Shown in pieces: positions 33,258-41,856 of a stretch of 64,000 nucleotides of DNA (its first letter is position 1; the number at the start of each line of letters is the position of its first letter). Source of the DNA: Alkalibacillus filiformis (GTDB taxonomy: Bacteria; Bacillota; Bacilli; Bacillales; Alkalibacillaceae); contig NZ_JAUSUP010000004.1 of the NCBI RefSeq assembly GCF_030814115.1, positions 124,001-188,000 of the forward strand, given 5' to 3'. A model generated the notes under the pieces. The model was not told the DNA's origin. It saw nothing but the letters and a program-made list of their open reading frames with translations, and ran no database searches. The translations under genes and the position numbers were made by a program.

Positions 33258-34083
33258 ATTGATCACTAAGTGTTTCAACTAATAATAGACGATCGTCATC
33301 AACTGGTTTTACTTTTGCATCTGTTAACCACATCGCTGACATTCCTAATTGTAAAGCAGGGGCGATTTCGTTCATAAAGTTATCCCCAACAGATAATACC
33401 CTGTCTGGTTTAATGTTATAACGATCTAAAACGCCTTCAAAGTGCTCTTTCGTATAGACAGGTTTACGCGCCCAAGAAATTAACTCTACGAAGTATTTGT
33501 CTAGTTCAAGGAATTCAAGTAAACGTTTTGCATCTTCTTCATCACTATTAGTACAGACGATTAACGTATGGTCTTGATAAATTGACTCTAAATATTCTTG
33601 TAGTCCAGGTGTTTGGTTTAAAAAGCCGTCAAGTTCAGCCATTTGTTCTTTCGTCTTGTTATAAGACTCTTGAATCGTGTCAACTGTAATTCCAAAATGC
33701 CTTGCTATCGCATATGGTGGCCACCAACCATCACCAATTGGTACCCAATTAACGAAGTCGAAGTCAGTTGCTTTAATTTTATTTGGTGCATCATCAATTT
33801 GGACCACTTCATTACTCCAATTTCTTGCCTCTGTTAATGCTTCGGTAAATGGATCCCAAGTCCAGATTATATCACGTTTGCCATCATAAATTTTCCCGAT
33901 CTGTACAGGGTGATTGCCTGCTAAAATACGGTTATAATGCTCGTCAAACTGCTTTTGTTCATCAGAAGATAGTTTCGTTTTCAAATTTTCAGTATGTAGT
34001 TTGAAATGCTCTGTACCCTCATATAAAGTTCCATCTAAATCAAATATCACTAAGTCATGTTGTTCTAAAAAACGCTTGTCCAT
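33256..34083 (-). CDS. HAD family hydrolase
   Basis: A 275-residue HAD hydrolase. Motif I is VIFDLDGTLYEG (about 11-22), motif II is IVCTNSDEED, the Lys motif lies in ARKPVYTKEHFEGVL, and motif III/IV is VLSVGDNFMNEIAPA. The cap, about residues 30-165, is longer than in simple phosphatases and holds several Trp. The substrate is unknown. ATG 34083 follows AAGGTGG; an in-frame ATG at 34128 would add 15 charged residues and lacks a ribosome site. Confidence 0.83.
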   Translation of the reverse strand: MDKRFLEQHDLVIFDLDGTLYEGTEHFKLHTENLKTKLSSDEQKQFDEHYNRILAGNHPVQIGKIYDGKRDIIWTWDPFTEALTEARNWSNEVVQIDDAPNKIKATDFDFVNWVPIGDGWWPPYAIARHFGITVDTIQESYNKTKEQMAELDGFLNQTPGLQEYLESIYQDHTLIVCTNSDEEDAKRLLEFLELDKYFVELISWARKPVYTKEHFEGVLDRYNIKPDRVLSVGDNFMNEIAPALQLGMSAMWLTDAKVKPVDDDRLLLVETLSDQ

Positions 34084-34281
34084 ACCTTCCACCTTCCTTT
34101 TCACTTTTCTCTCTAATATGAGCTCCAAACAGTGTGATACTTAGTTTTGCGCTCAAGCCTTAGTTAAAGTTATTTTACCATAGTTGTGTTTCGACATTAA
34201 GAAAGTCGTGACATAAAACTACTATTTATCACTAGTTTCATGTAAAATATACATGAAATCAACAAGCGAAAGGAAGTCAGC

Positions 34282-35028
34282 ATGCGAACGGTATGGACAT
34301 TCACCTACGCCATTAGTTTTTTATTTTATGCATCAAGAAAATTAAAACAAGTAAAGAAAACGACAACATTTGAACAACAAGAAACGATTCACCAAGTACC
34401 AAAAAAGTTTGGTAAACAAGTTGTGAAAAGGTCAGGTTCAAAAGTAGTAGTGAGAGGGGAAGAGAATATTCCTGAAGGGTCTTTTTTAATTGTGAGCAAT
34501 CATCAAGGTAATTTTGATATTTTTACGTTGTTGGGTTATTTTAAGAAGCCTTTTGGGTTTATTGCCAAAATGGAGTTAAGTCGAATTCCAGTTGCGAAAC
34601 CATGGATGGATTATATGGGGTGTTTATTTTTAGACCGTAATGACCGAAGACAGTCAGTAGAAACGTTTAAACAAGGCATTAAAATGTTAGAACAGGGTTA
34701 TAATTTAGCTATTTTCCCAGAAGGCACAAGGACGAAGAGTAGTGAGATGGGGGAATTTAAATCAGGTAGCTTCTCATTAGCGAAAAAATCAAATGTGCCT
34801 GTCTTACCTGTTATGATTAACGGAACATATAAGTCTATGGAAGCTAACCATAATCGAATTAAACCAGGAACATTTTATTTAACAATTTGTGAACCCATTA
34901 TGCCAAATGAGTATGAGAATATGAGCTTGCAGGAATTATCTGATGAAACTCAAAGAAGAATTCAACAAGAGTTAGATCGGCTTGAAGGGGTTAAATACAA
35001 GGAAGAGAACAGCTTGCAAAGTGTTTAA
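34282..35028 (+). CDS. plsC: 1-acyl-glycerol-3-phosphate acyltransferase (PlsC family)
   Basis: A 248-residue membrane-associated acyltransferase. The catalytic NHQGNFD (His74 and Asp79 of the HX4D motif) and the substrate motif FPEGTRTKS (about 146-154) are present. An N-terminal hydrophobic helix anchors it to the membrane. It would acylate lysophosphatidic acid to phosphatidic acid. The motif has QGNF where HxSxxD enzymes usually have QSxx, a tolerated variation. ATG 34282 follows AAAGGAAG. The gene lies 60 nt before the phosphatase gene and may be its operon partner. Confidence 0.87.
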   Translation: MRTVWTFTYAISFLFYASRKLKQVKKTTTFEQQETIHQVPKKFGKQVVKRSGSKVVVRGEENIPEGSFLIVSNHQGNFDIFTLLGYFKKPFGFIAKMELSRIPVAKPWMDYMGCLFLDRNDRRQSVETFKQGIKMLEQGYNLAIFPEGTRTKSSEMGEFKSGSFSLAKKSNVPVLPVMINGTYKSMEANHNRIKPGTFYLTICEPIMPNEYENMSLQELSDETQRRIQQELDRLEGVKYKEENSLQSV

Positions 35029-35088
35029 ATTAGGTTGAAAAGGGATATAGTTAATAAGTGCGAAATAAGAATGTGAAGGTGATTCAAA

Positions 35089-35559
35089 ATGGAAAAAGTT
35101 TTATTTGTATGCTTAGGGAATATTTGTCGTTCACCAATGGCAGAAGCAGTATTTCAGGACCTTGTTAGCCAAAAAGGTTTAGAAGATCAGGTTGTTGTTG
35201 ATTCAGCGGGTACAGGTGATTACCATATCGGCTCCTCGCCACATCAAGGGACATTAGATCTATTAAAAGAAAACGGAATCAATGGTAACGGGCTGACAGC
35301 TAGACAAATTAATCAAGATGATTTTGTGCATTTTGATTATATTATAGCAATGGATGATGATAATATTAGAAATATACACCAAATCGAAGTGGATGGACAT
35401 CAAGCTGTTGTGAAAAAGCTATTAGATTATACTCCTAATTCAACGGTAAAGAATGTGCCAGATCCTTATTTTACAGGGAACTTTGATGAAACATTTGACT
35501 TAATATCAACAGCTTGTAAATACTTACTCGATGATATTAGGAGTGAAAAAGATCTCTAA
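35089..35559 (+). CDS. yfkJ: Low-molecular-weight protein-tyrosine phosphatase (YfkJ-like)
   Basis: A 156-residue LMW-PTP. The P-loop is VCLGNICRSPMAEAVF with nucleophile Cys8 and Arg14. The general acid Asp is in VPDPYFTG near the C-terminus. Both YxxAMD-type (IIAMDDDN) and length agree with the family. In B. subtilis yfkJ precedes yfkI and yfkH, the same order as here, and YfkJ has been tied to stress resistance. The next gene begins 17 nt after the stop. Confidence 0.92.
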   Translation: MEKVLFVCLGNICRSPMAEAVFQDLVSQKGLEDQVVVDSAGTGDYHIGSSPHQGTLDLLKENGINGNGLTARQINQDDFVHFDYIIAMDDDNIRNIHQIEVDGHQAVVKKLLDYTPNSTVKNVPDPYFTGNFDETFDLISTACKYLLDDIRSEKDL

Positions 35560-35575
35560 AATTGGAGGTAATACA

Positions 35576-35842
35576 ATGCGCTTATGGCAAAAAGGGATAG
35601 TGTTTGGTGCGTTAATCGGATTTTTATTAACACTATTTAAACGTGAAGAACGACAACATGTTTTAAACCAATCAAAAGAAACAGTTAATCAAGTGAAGTA
35701 TATTTATCAACATCCTTCACAATCTGTTCACCAACTACGAGTTAAATTAAATGATGTTATGTCAGGTGTTGATCAGTTTATTTATCAATTAGATCAGATT
35801 GAAAAGAAAATGAGTGAGAAAACAAATAAACTCAATCAGTAG
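35576..35842 (+). CDS. yfkI: YfkI/YtxH-like small protein
   Basis: An 88-residue protein with an N-terminal hydrophobic segment (about 6-20, GIVFGALIGFLLTLF) and a long amphipathic tail (TVNQVKYIYQHP, KLNDVMSGVDQFIYQL), like YtxH-type membrane-anchored helical proteins. Position between yfkJ and yfkH identifies it as the YfkI counterpart. The start at 35576 follows TTGGAGG; an open frame from 35531 overlaps yfkJ and is unlikely. The function is unknown. Confidence 0.8.
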   Translation: MRLWQKGIVFGALIGFLLTLFKREERQHVLNQSKETVNQVKYIYQHPSQSVHQLRVKLNDVMSGVDQFIYQLDQIEKKMSEKTNKLNQ

Positions 35843-35852
35843 GTGAATATGT

Positions 35853-36683
35853 GTGATATTTGAGAAGAAGTTTTGGAAAGAGTTATTTCATCGCTTCTCT
35901 GCCGATGAAGTGCCAGCATTATCAGCAAGTTTAGCCTATTTCTTTTTACTTTCACTACTCCCATTTATGATTTTCTTGTTAACGTTAGTTGGTTTCTTGC
36001 CAATTAATCATGATCAAGTATTTCGGTTAGTGGATGACTATTTTCCTCCTGATACTATGGGACTTGTTCGAGACAACATTGATCACCTAATGGCGCAGCG
36101 AAATGGTGGTTTATTATCTCTCGGTTTAATTGGTACGATATGGGCTGCTTCAATTGGGGTCAATGGTTTAATTCGTGCCTTTAATCGCGCATACGAAATT
36201 AACGAAGAACGGCCATTTTTTGTAACACGCGGTTTAGCCATTGCCTTAACGGTCTTAATGGTTTTAGTGATCGCTGTTGCTCTAGTACTTCCTGTCTTCG
36301 GACGATTACTTGGGGAGTTCTTCTTTTCGTTCTTCGGTGTTACAGAGCAGTTTCTAGCTGTATGGGAGTCGATGCGTTGGGTCGTTTCGGCGTTTGTTAT
36401 GATTTTTGTTTTAACTGTTTTATATATTGCTGCACCGAGCCGAAAGATTAAGTTCGCCCACGCGATTCCTGGAGCGGCAATCGCGACGATTGGATGGCAA
36501 GTGTTATCGATTGGTTTTGCTTTTTATGTAGAGAACTTCGGGCAATACTCAGCTACGTACGGGAGTTTAGCTGGTGTCATTGTACTTATGGTTTGGCTAT
36601 TCTTATCTGGAATGATGATTATTATTGGCGGTGAAATAAACGCAATTCTTCACAAATATAAAGGACGGTTAATTTCAAAGTAA
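35853..36683 (+). CDS. yfkH: YihY/BrkB family membrane protein (YfkH-like)
   Basis: A 276-residue membrane protein of the YihY/virulence factor BrkB family, with six helices. Recognisable blocks are FSADEVPALSASLAYFFLLS at the start, GLIGTIWAASIGVNGLIRAFNRAY in the middle, and YSATYGSLAGVIVLMVWL before the last helix. The family was once called RNase BN by mistake; its activity is unknown. The start is GTG at 35853 after AGGTG. It ends the yfkJ-I-H operon at a strong hairpin. Confidence 0.9.
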   Translation: MIFEKKFWKELFHRFSADEVPALSASLAYFFLLSLLPFMIFLLTLVGFLPINHDQVFRLVDDYFPPDTMGLVRDNIDHLMAQRNGGLLSLGLIGTIWAASIGVNGLIRAFNRAYEINEERPFFVTRGLAIALTVLMVLVIAVALVLPVFGRLLGEFFFSFFGVTEQFLAVWESMRWVVSAFVMIFVLTVLYIAAPSRKIKFAHAIPGAAIATIGWQVLSIGFAFYVENFGQYSATYGSLAGVIVLMVWLFLSGMMIIIGGEINAILHKYKGRLISK

Positions 36684-36723
36684 AAGAACTAGAGAGCGCT
36701 TTATGCTCCCTAGTTCTTTTTTT
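36682..36723. terminator. Bidirectional terminator hairpin
   Basis: AAAAGAACTAGAGAGC (36682-36697) pairs with GCTCCCTAGTTCTTTT (36705-36720) with one mismatch, followed by more T. It lies between yfkH and the convergent MFS gene. Confidence 0.85.
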
Positions 36724-37879
36724 AGTTAACAGGTTTAGGTCTTTTAAGAAACATTAATATTAAAATAGCGAAAGTGAAGGTGATAATGATATAGAAAAAT
36801 GAAACGTTTGGAAATAAATCTATAAAGCTTCCACCAAATAATGGGCCAGCTATACTTCCCAAGCTGAACATGACACCACACAATATATTGCCGGCTGGAA
36901 GCAGGGATTGTGGCAATAAATCAGTCATAAATGAAACCCCTAAAGAGTAAAGAGAACCAACAAGCATACCAGCGATCGCAAAAGTGATCATTAACCCTAT
37001 TATTGATTGTTCAAAAAATGTGGCAACCCAGAAAGTAATTGTTCCGCCTAACAATACAAAAATAAGCACTTTATGGCGTCCAACTCGGTCACTTAATATA
37101 CCTAATGGAATTTGCGATATTAGGCTTCCTGCAGCAAAAAACGGAATAATAAATGAGATCATAGTGACTTCATGTCCGATCCTCATAGCATAGACAGGGA
37201 AGTTACTATGTAAAGCTGTTTCTAGAAAGCCGTATGTGAATGGCGCAAGAAGTGCAATCCAAGAATACTTAAAAGCACCTTTAAAACGAGTCGTTGTCTT
37301 CGTTGTTGTCACCTGAACTTCTTCATTAACAGGGAAATCATTTCTAACAAAAAAGATTAAAGACCATACGAGTAGACAAAGCACCGAACTTAATATAAAT
37401 GGTAAGGCTTGATTAATCTCGGCTAAAGGTGTCATTAATGGGCCGACAGTGAAACCAAGACCGAATGATAATCCATAAATGGCGACTGAACGACCTCTTT
37501 TAAATTCGGGTGTTGTCGTTGTGATCCACGTTTGCGTTCCGAAATGAAGAATATTATCTCCAATTCCTATTAAGAGACGTAAAACGAACCAAAACCAAAT
37601 CGACTCCCATAAAGTAAAAAAGAATAACGATGAGAAGACGATCACGCCACCAAATAATATGATCGGCTTATAACCATATTTACGTAAAGGTGGTTCTAAG
37701 AAAGGCGATATGATTAAGATCCCTATGTATAATGCAGTTGCATGCAACCCATTTATTGTAGATGAAACACCTTGTTCTTCTAATAAGACGGCAATTAAAG
37801 GAAGGAGCATGCCTTGTGAGAAACCTGAAATACCAACAAGGGCAACTAAGATCGCGAATCTTCCCCGAGCTTGTACGAT
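36722..37879 (-). CDS. MFS transporter (YfkF-like) with an ATC at the start position
   Basis: A 12-helix major facilitator, 385 residues if started at 37879. Helix 1 needs the residues upstream of the first ATG (37810): the in-frame segment RFAILVALVGISGFSQG continues directly into MLLPLIAV. The only matching ribosome site, GGAGGGGG (37891-37884), stands 7 nt before an ATC codon, with no ATG, GTG or TTG in frame between. Start at the ATG would cut helix 1 and has no usable site. MFS loop motifs SDRVGRHK and GFTVGPL are present. It is near yfkH, as yfkF is in B. subtilis. Substrate unknown. Confidence 0.82.
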   Translation of the reverse strand: MVQARGRFAILVALVGISGFSQGMLLPLIAVLLEEQGVSSTINGLHATALYIGILIISPFLEPPLRKYGYKPIILFGGVIVFSSLFFFTLWESIWFWFVLRLLIGIGDNILHFGTQTWITTTTPEFKRGRSVAIYGLSFGLGFTVGPLMTPLAEINQALPFILSSVLCLLVWSLIFFVRNDFPVNEEVQVTTTKTTTRFKGAFKYSWIALLAPFTYGFLETALHSNFPVYAMRIGHEVTMISFIIPFFAAGSLISQIPLGILSDRVGRHKVLIFVLLGGTITFWVATFFEQSIIGLMITFAIAGMLVGSLYSLGVSFMTDLLPQSLLPAGNILCGVMFSLGSIAGPLFGGSFIDLFPNVSFFYIIITFTFAILILMFLKRPKPVN

Positions 37880-37973
37880 ATTACCCCCTCCAATCGAGTT
37901 AAGATGGTGTTATTGTATCGTAATTTCGTGTTAAAATAAATCTAATACAAACAATATAAAAGGAGCGCTTGAA

Positions 37974-38363
37974 ATGAAATTTAATGTAACAGACCAACAT
38001 ATTACTACAGATTTAGAATATGACCAGTTAGTCATTTCAGGGGATGAATCAGAAGGGTTTAGACCTTTCCAATTAATGGTGTCATCACTTGCAGGGTGTA
38101 GTGTTTTAGTATATAAGCGTATTTTACAAAAACAGAAAATTGAATACGACGAAATGACAGTAGAAGCGGAAGTAAAACGAAGTAATGATGCTGTGAATAA
38201 AATTGAGAAGGTTAATTTACACTTTAAAGTAACAGGAAAAGATCTAAATGAAGAGAAATTACAAAAAAGTTTAAATACAGCTTCGAAAAACTGCTCAATG
38301 GTTCAATCGGTTGTACCGACAATTGAGGTTGAGGAAACAGTAGAAGCAATCAACAAGGAGTAA
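37974..38363 (+). CDS. OsmC/Ohr family protein
   Basis: A 129-residue protein of the OsmC superfamily. The first reactive Cys is in SSLAGCSVLVYKRIL (Cys42), the second in ASKNCSMVQSV (near residue 104). Order and spacing fit thiol peroxidases acting on organic hydroperoxides, although many short OsmC proteins are uncharacterised. ATG 37974 follows AAAGGAGC. It probably shares a transcript with the 50-residue gene 4 nt downstream. Confidence 0.85.
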   Translation: MKFNVTDQHITTDLEYDQLVISGDESEGFRPFQLMVSSLAGCSVLVYKRILQKQKIEYDEMTVEAEVKRSNDAVNKIEKVNLHFKVTGKDLNEEKLQKSLNTASKNCSMVQSVVPTIEVEETVEAINKE

Positions 38364-38367
38364 TCAC

Positions 38368-38520
38368 ATGTCAGATGAAAAAAACATAGAGTCAGTGAGG
38401 TCGCGGTTAGCGAATTTGTTAGAACAGATTGAATCGGTTGATCCTGAGAAACTAACGGTTGAAGATATCGATCGCTATATTAACTTGCTAAATGAAATGG
38501 AAGAAAAATTAAATCAATAA
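38368..38520 (+). CDS. SE1561 family small protein (50 aa)
   Basis: A 50-codon ORF, MSDEKNIESVRSRLANLLEQ to NEMEEKLNQ. Its helical pattern with SVDPEKLTVEDIDRYINLL matches the short SE1561 family of Bacilli, of unknown function. The AAGGAG ribosome site lies in the last codons of the OsmC gene, so translation is coupled. A strong terminator follows the stop. Confidence 0.8.
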   Translation: MSDEKNIESVRSRLANLLEQIESVDPEKLTVEDIDRYINLLNEMEEKLNQ

Positions 38521-38526
38521 TTTGGC

Positions 38527-38567
38527 CAACCCCCGCATAAATTTTTTATGAAAGGGGGTTGAATTTT
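38527..38567 (+). terminator. Terminator of the osmC-like operon
   Basis: CAACCCCC (38527-38534) pairs with GGGGGTTG (38554-38561), followed by AATTTTTT. The loop is 19 nt and AT-rich. Confidence 0.75.
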
Positions 38568-38645
38568 TTAACGAAAGATTTTATCATGATAAAGTGTTAA
38601 CGTGATAATGAGATAATGAAATAAACAAAAAGGGAGTAAATTTAT

Positions 38646-39959
38646 ATGGCTTCAATCGTTATTATATCTGTTTTATTAATGGTTATTTTAAGTTTATTTA
38701 GAGTAAACGTGCTATTAGCTATAGTTATTTCAGCAATGACAGCTGGTTTAATGTCTGGATTACCTTTTGATGAATTAGTATCTACGTTTACTTCTAATAT
38801 GGCTGGTAGTGCTAATACTGCGCTCAGTTACATTTTGTTAGGTGGTTTTGCAGTAGCAATTGCACTAACAGGTATTACAAAAGGATTCGTTCAATTTCTA
38901 AGAAGAATTATAAAAGGGAGACGAGGCGTAGTTCTTGGTGTGATTGTGATTATTGCATCGCTTTCTCAAAACGCAATCCCAGTTCACATAGCCTTTATTC
39001 CAATTTTAATTCCACCATTGATTGCTTTATTTGATCGGATTCAACTTGACCGTCGTGCAGTAGCAACGGCGTTAACATTCGGACTGAAAGCACCTTATAT
39101 TATGGTTCCATTAGGATTCGGTTTGATTTTCCAAGGTATTATTAGAGACAACATGGCTGAAAATGGTCTGAGCATTGCTTTAAATGAAGTAACATTGGCG
39201 ATGTTAGTACCTGGTTTAGGGATGGTATTAGGTTTAATTATTGCTTTAACGATTACTTATCGTAAAAAGCGTGATTACAGTGTAATAGAACCTGAAGGGG
39301 AACCGAGTAAAGTTGAAGAGGAAGATGATACACCATTCATCTTCGAACGTAAACACGTTATGACAATAGTTGCAATTGTAGCTGCTTTAGCAGTCCAATT
39401 AATTACAGAAGAAATGGTATTAGGTGCTTTAACTGGTTTAATGCTCATGTTCCTACTTGTTGCTGTTCCTTACCGTCAAATTGAAGATGTTATGAGTCGT
39501 GGAATTAGTATGATGGGAATGATTGCGTTCATCATGCTTTCTGCTTCAGGATTTGCTGGGATCTTACAAGAGAGTGGTTCAGTTGATGCTTTAGTTAATG
39601 CTTCTTCAGGTCTGTTAGAGGGCAATCAATTATTTATTGCGTTTATTTTATTACTAGTTGGTTTAATCATTACAATGGGTATTGGTACTTCATTTGGTAC
39701 AATTCCAATTTTAGCTGTTTTATATGTTCCAATCGCAACGGCAGCAGGATTCTCTCCGATGGCGATTGCTGTATTAATTGGTACAGCTGGTGCATTAGGT
39801 GATGCTGGTAGTCCAGCTTCAGATAGTACGCTTGGACCAACAGCAGGTTTAAATGTTGATGGTAAACACAACCACATCTGGGATACGTGTGTACCAACAT
39901 TTTTACACTTTAACATTCCAATTTTCATCTTTGGCTTAATAGGAGCTGTAATACTATAA
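38646..39959 (+). CDS. yuiF: Na+/H+ antiporter family protein (YuiF-like)
   Basis: A 437-residue polytopic transporter of the Na+/H+ antiporter (NhaC-related) family. It has an N-terminal hydrophobic half with LSQNAIPVHIAFIPILIPPL, an acidic loop (EGEPSKVEEEDDTPF, about 215-235), and a C-terminal half with GIGTSFGTIPILAV and GDAGSPASDSTLGPT. The last block is diagnostic of the family. It probably exports Na+, or acts on an organic acid. It is monocistronic with AAGGGAG before the ATG and a strong terminator after it. Confidence 0.85.
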   Translation: MASIVIISVLLMVILSLFRVNVLLAIVISAMTAGLMSGLPFDELVSTFTSNMAGSANTALSYILLGGFAVAIALTGITKGFVQFLRRIIKGRRGVVLGVIVIIASLSQNAIPVHIAFIPILIPPLIALFDRIQLDRRAVATALTFGLKAPYIMVPLGFGLIFQGIIRDNMAENGLSIALNEVTLAMLVPGLGMVLGLIIALTITYRKKRDYSVIEPEGEPSKVEEEDDTPFIFERKHVMTIVAIVAALAVQLITEEMVLGALTGLMLMFLLVAVPYRQIEDVMSRGISMMGMIAFIMLSASGFAGILQESGSVDALVNASSGLLEGNQLFIAFILLLVGLIITMGIGTSFGTIPILAVLYVPIATAAGFSPMAIAVLIGTAGALGDAGSPASDSTLGPTAGLNVDGKHNHIWDTCVPTFLHFNIPIFIFGLIGAVIL

Positions 39960-39967
39960 TAATCGTC

Positions 39968-40000
39968 AACCCCTCTTCATTAAGTGAAGAGGGGTTTTTT
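39968..40000 (+). terminator. Terminator of yuiF-like gene
   Basis: AACCCCTCTTCA (39968-39979) pairs perfectly with TGAAGAGGGGTT (39985-39996) and is followed by a T-run. Confidence 0.88.
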
Positions 40001-40077
40001 ACCCAAACCCTTCCATTCATAAATTTACTATGCATGATTCATATTAAGTGTATAGGATTTGAAGAGGGAGGTTTGTT

Positions 40078-40854
40078 ATGAAGAAGTTAACGTTTTTAAC
40101 GATCGTTGTTTTATTAATTTTTAGTGTGCCGGTTAATGCAGTTTCTAATGAGTCATATGGGTATGGATATAAGAAGCAATACAACGAAATGCCTCCTGAC
40201 TTAGGCTTTTACGGTCCATTAATTGAGAAGTACAACGGTATTTACTTAGGTGATGAAGAAAATCGCATGGTTTATTTAACATTTGATAGTGGCTATGAGC
40301 AAGGTTACACAGAACAAATCCTTGATGTATTAAATGAAAAAGATGTGCCAGCGACATTTTTCTTAACAGGGCACTATGTTGATGATCAACCAGAGCTTGT
40401 CAAACGTAAAGTAGAAGAGGGGCATATCATTGGCAATCACTCAAATGACCATTTAGATTACACTAAAGTAAGTGAAGATCAAGTAAAAGAAGACCTAAAA
40501 GTTTTAGATGAGAAGATTATAAATACAACTAATCAAGAAGAAGTGAAGTTCTTCCGTCCAGCTAAAGGAATCTTTAGTGAGAGATCGTTGAAGTTAACTG
40601 ATGAGCTAGGCTATACGAACATATTTTGGACAGTAGCTTTAGTTGATTGGAATCGAGATGAAAATAAAGGGTGGAAGCATGCTTTTGATGAAGTGCTTAA
40701 GCAAGTCCACCCTGGAGCTATTATTTTGTTACATGCGGTTACGGAAGATAATGCTGAAGCACTTGGTTATTTAATCGATGAATTAAGAGATCGAGATTAT
40801 GAATTTGGTTCATTGGATGACTTAGTATGGCACCATTCAGTTCCAATTGGTTAA
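40078..40854 (+). CDS. pdaA: PdaA-like polysaccharide deacetylase (cortex muramic delta-lactam)
   Basis: A 258-residue exported carbohydrate esterase 4. A signal peptide spans about 1-22. The NodB domain has YLTFDSGYEQGYTEQIL (catalytic Asp), GNHSNDHLDY (metal-binding His pair), FFRPAKGIFSE and IILLHAVTED. FDSGYE-GYT is typical of PdaA, which deacetylates N-acetylmuramic acid so that muramic delta-lactam can form in spore cortex. This supports an endospore former. The neighbour is an yfjP-like glycosylase, as in B. subtilis. Confidence 0.9.
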   Translation: MKKLTFLTIVVLLIFSVPVNAVSNESYGYGYKKQYNEMPPDLGFYGPLIEKYNGIYLGDEENRMVYLTFDSGYEQGYTEQILDVLNEKDVPATFFLTGHYVDDQPELVKRKVEEGHIIGNHSNDHLDYTKVSEDQVKEDLKVLDEKIINTTNQEEVKFFRPAKGIFSERSLKLTDELGYTNIFWTVALVDWNRDENKGWKHAFDEVLKQVHPGAIILLHAVTEDNAEALGYLIDELRDRDYEFGSLDDLVWHHSVPIG

Positions 40855-40932
40855 AAGTTTTTGCTAAAAGTCCTGCAAAAGTTGTAAACTAAAAGAAACA
40901 TTCTAGGTTGCTCGAATAAGGGAGAGGAAAGT

Positions 40933-41805
40933 ATGTGGAAAGAGTATTACCATGCAGCAGGCATTTATGACTTTGATTATACATTACAACGGTTAGACAT
41001 GGATCCGTTAATTAACGTGAACATGAAGGAACGTTGGGTAGACGTGCCTGTTCGTTTAGATCAAGACAACAAATGTGTAGTAAGAGTTAAAGGGGAAGGG
41101 ACAACGGAAAAACCGGTTTTTTCTGTTATGTCTGATTATGATGAAGACCAAGACGTTGTATTTGAGTATATTCGTAACTTGTTCCAATGGGATCGTGACT
41201 TACAAGATGTTGAAGACTTTTTCGAAGAATCGGATTTAGCACGCCTGTTTTTTACGTATGCAGGTACTCCGATCGTTAAAGATTTTCACTTGTATGATTC
41301 ATTGATGAAAGTGATTATTCATCAACAACTAAACATGAAATTTGCTTATACGTTATCGACTCGGTTTGTTCAAAATTACGGAGAGCAAATCGATGGCTCA
41401 TGGTTTTACCCTAAACCTGAAGTCGTTGCGAATCTGGATTATCAAGATTTGAAGGAATTACAATTTAGCCAAAGAAAGGCTGAATACGTCATTGATACAT
41501 CAAAACTGATTGCAAATGGCGAACTGGAATTAGAACAGTTTGCAAAAAAATCGAATGAAGAAGTCATGAAAGCGTTAGGCAAAGTTCGTGGGGTTGGTCC
41601 TTGGACAGTGCAAAATTGGCTCATGTTCGGCCTTGGACGAGAAGATTTATTCCCTGCAGCCGATGTAGGTATACAAAACGCGTTAAAGAAAGAGTGGAGA
41701 ATGGAAGAGAAGCCGAAAAAAGATGTCATTGAAAAAGCGGCACAAAAATGGTCTCCATATCGCAGTTACGCAGCTTTAACGTTGTGGCGTAGTATTGAAG
41801 GATAG
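40933..41805 (+). CDS. yfjP: DNA-3-methyladenine glycosylase II (AlkA/YfjP-like)
   Basis: A 290-residue HhH-GPD DNA glycosylase. The helix-hairpin-helix is LGKVRGVGPWTVQNWLMFGL, and the catalytic Asp lies in LFPAADVGIQNAL. The N-terminal 120 residues form the AlkA-type mixed domain. It removes alkylated purines from DNA. ATG 40933 follows GGGAGAGGAA. The order pdaA-yfjP follows B. subtilis. A hairpin at 41822-41856 ends the transcript and also faces the convergent pilus genes. Confidence 0.9.
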   Translation: MWKEYYHAAGIYDFDYTLQRLDMDPLINVNMKERWVDVPVRLDQDNKCVVRVKGEGTTEKPVFSVMSDYDEDQDVVFEYIRNLFQWDRDLQDVEDFFEESDLARLFFTYAGTPIVKDFHLYDSLMKVIIHQQLNMKFAYTLSTRFVQNYGEQIDGSWFYPKPEVVANLDYQDLKELQFSQRKAEYVIDTSKLIANGELELEQFAKKSNEEVMKALGKVRGVGPWTVQNWLMFGLGREDLFPAADVGIQNALKKEWRMEEKPKKDVIEKAAQKWSPYRSYAALTLWRSIEG

Positions 41806-41821
41806 AATCAAGTTTAAGCAC

Positions 41822-41856
41822 AACATCCCCTGTCATGTATAGAGAGGGGATGTTTT
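41822..41856. terminator. Bidirectional terminator hairpin
   Basis: AACATCCCCT (41822-41831) pairs with AGGGGATGTT (41845-41854), followed by T on the plus side. It touches the stop of the 407-residue pilin-like gene. Confidence 0.85.
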
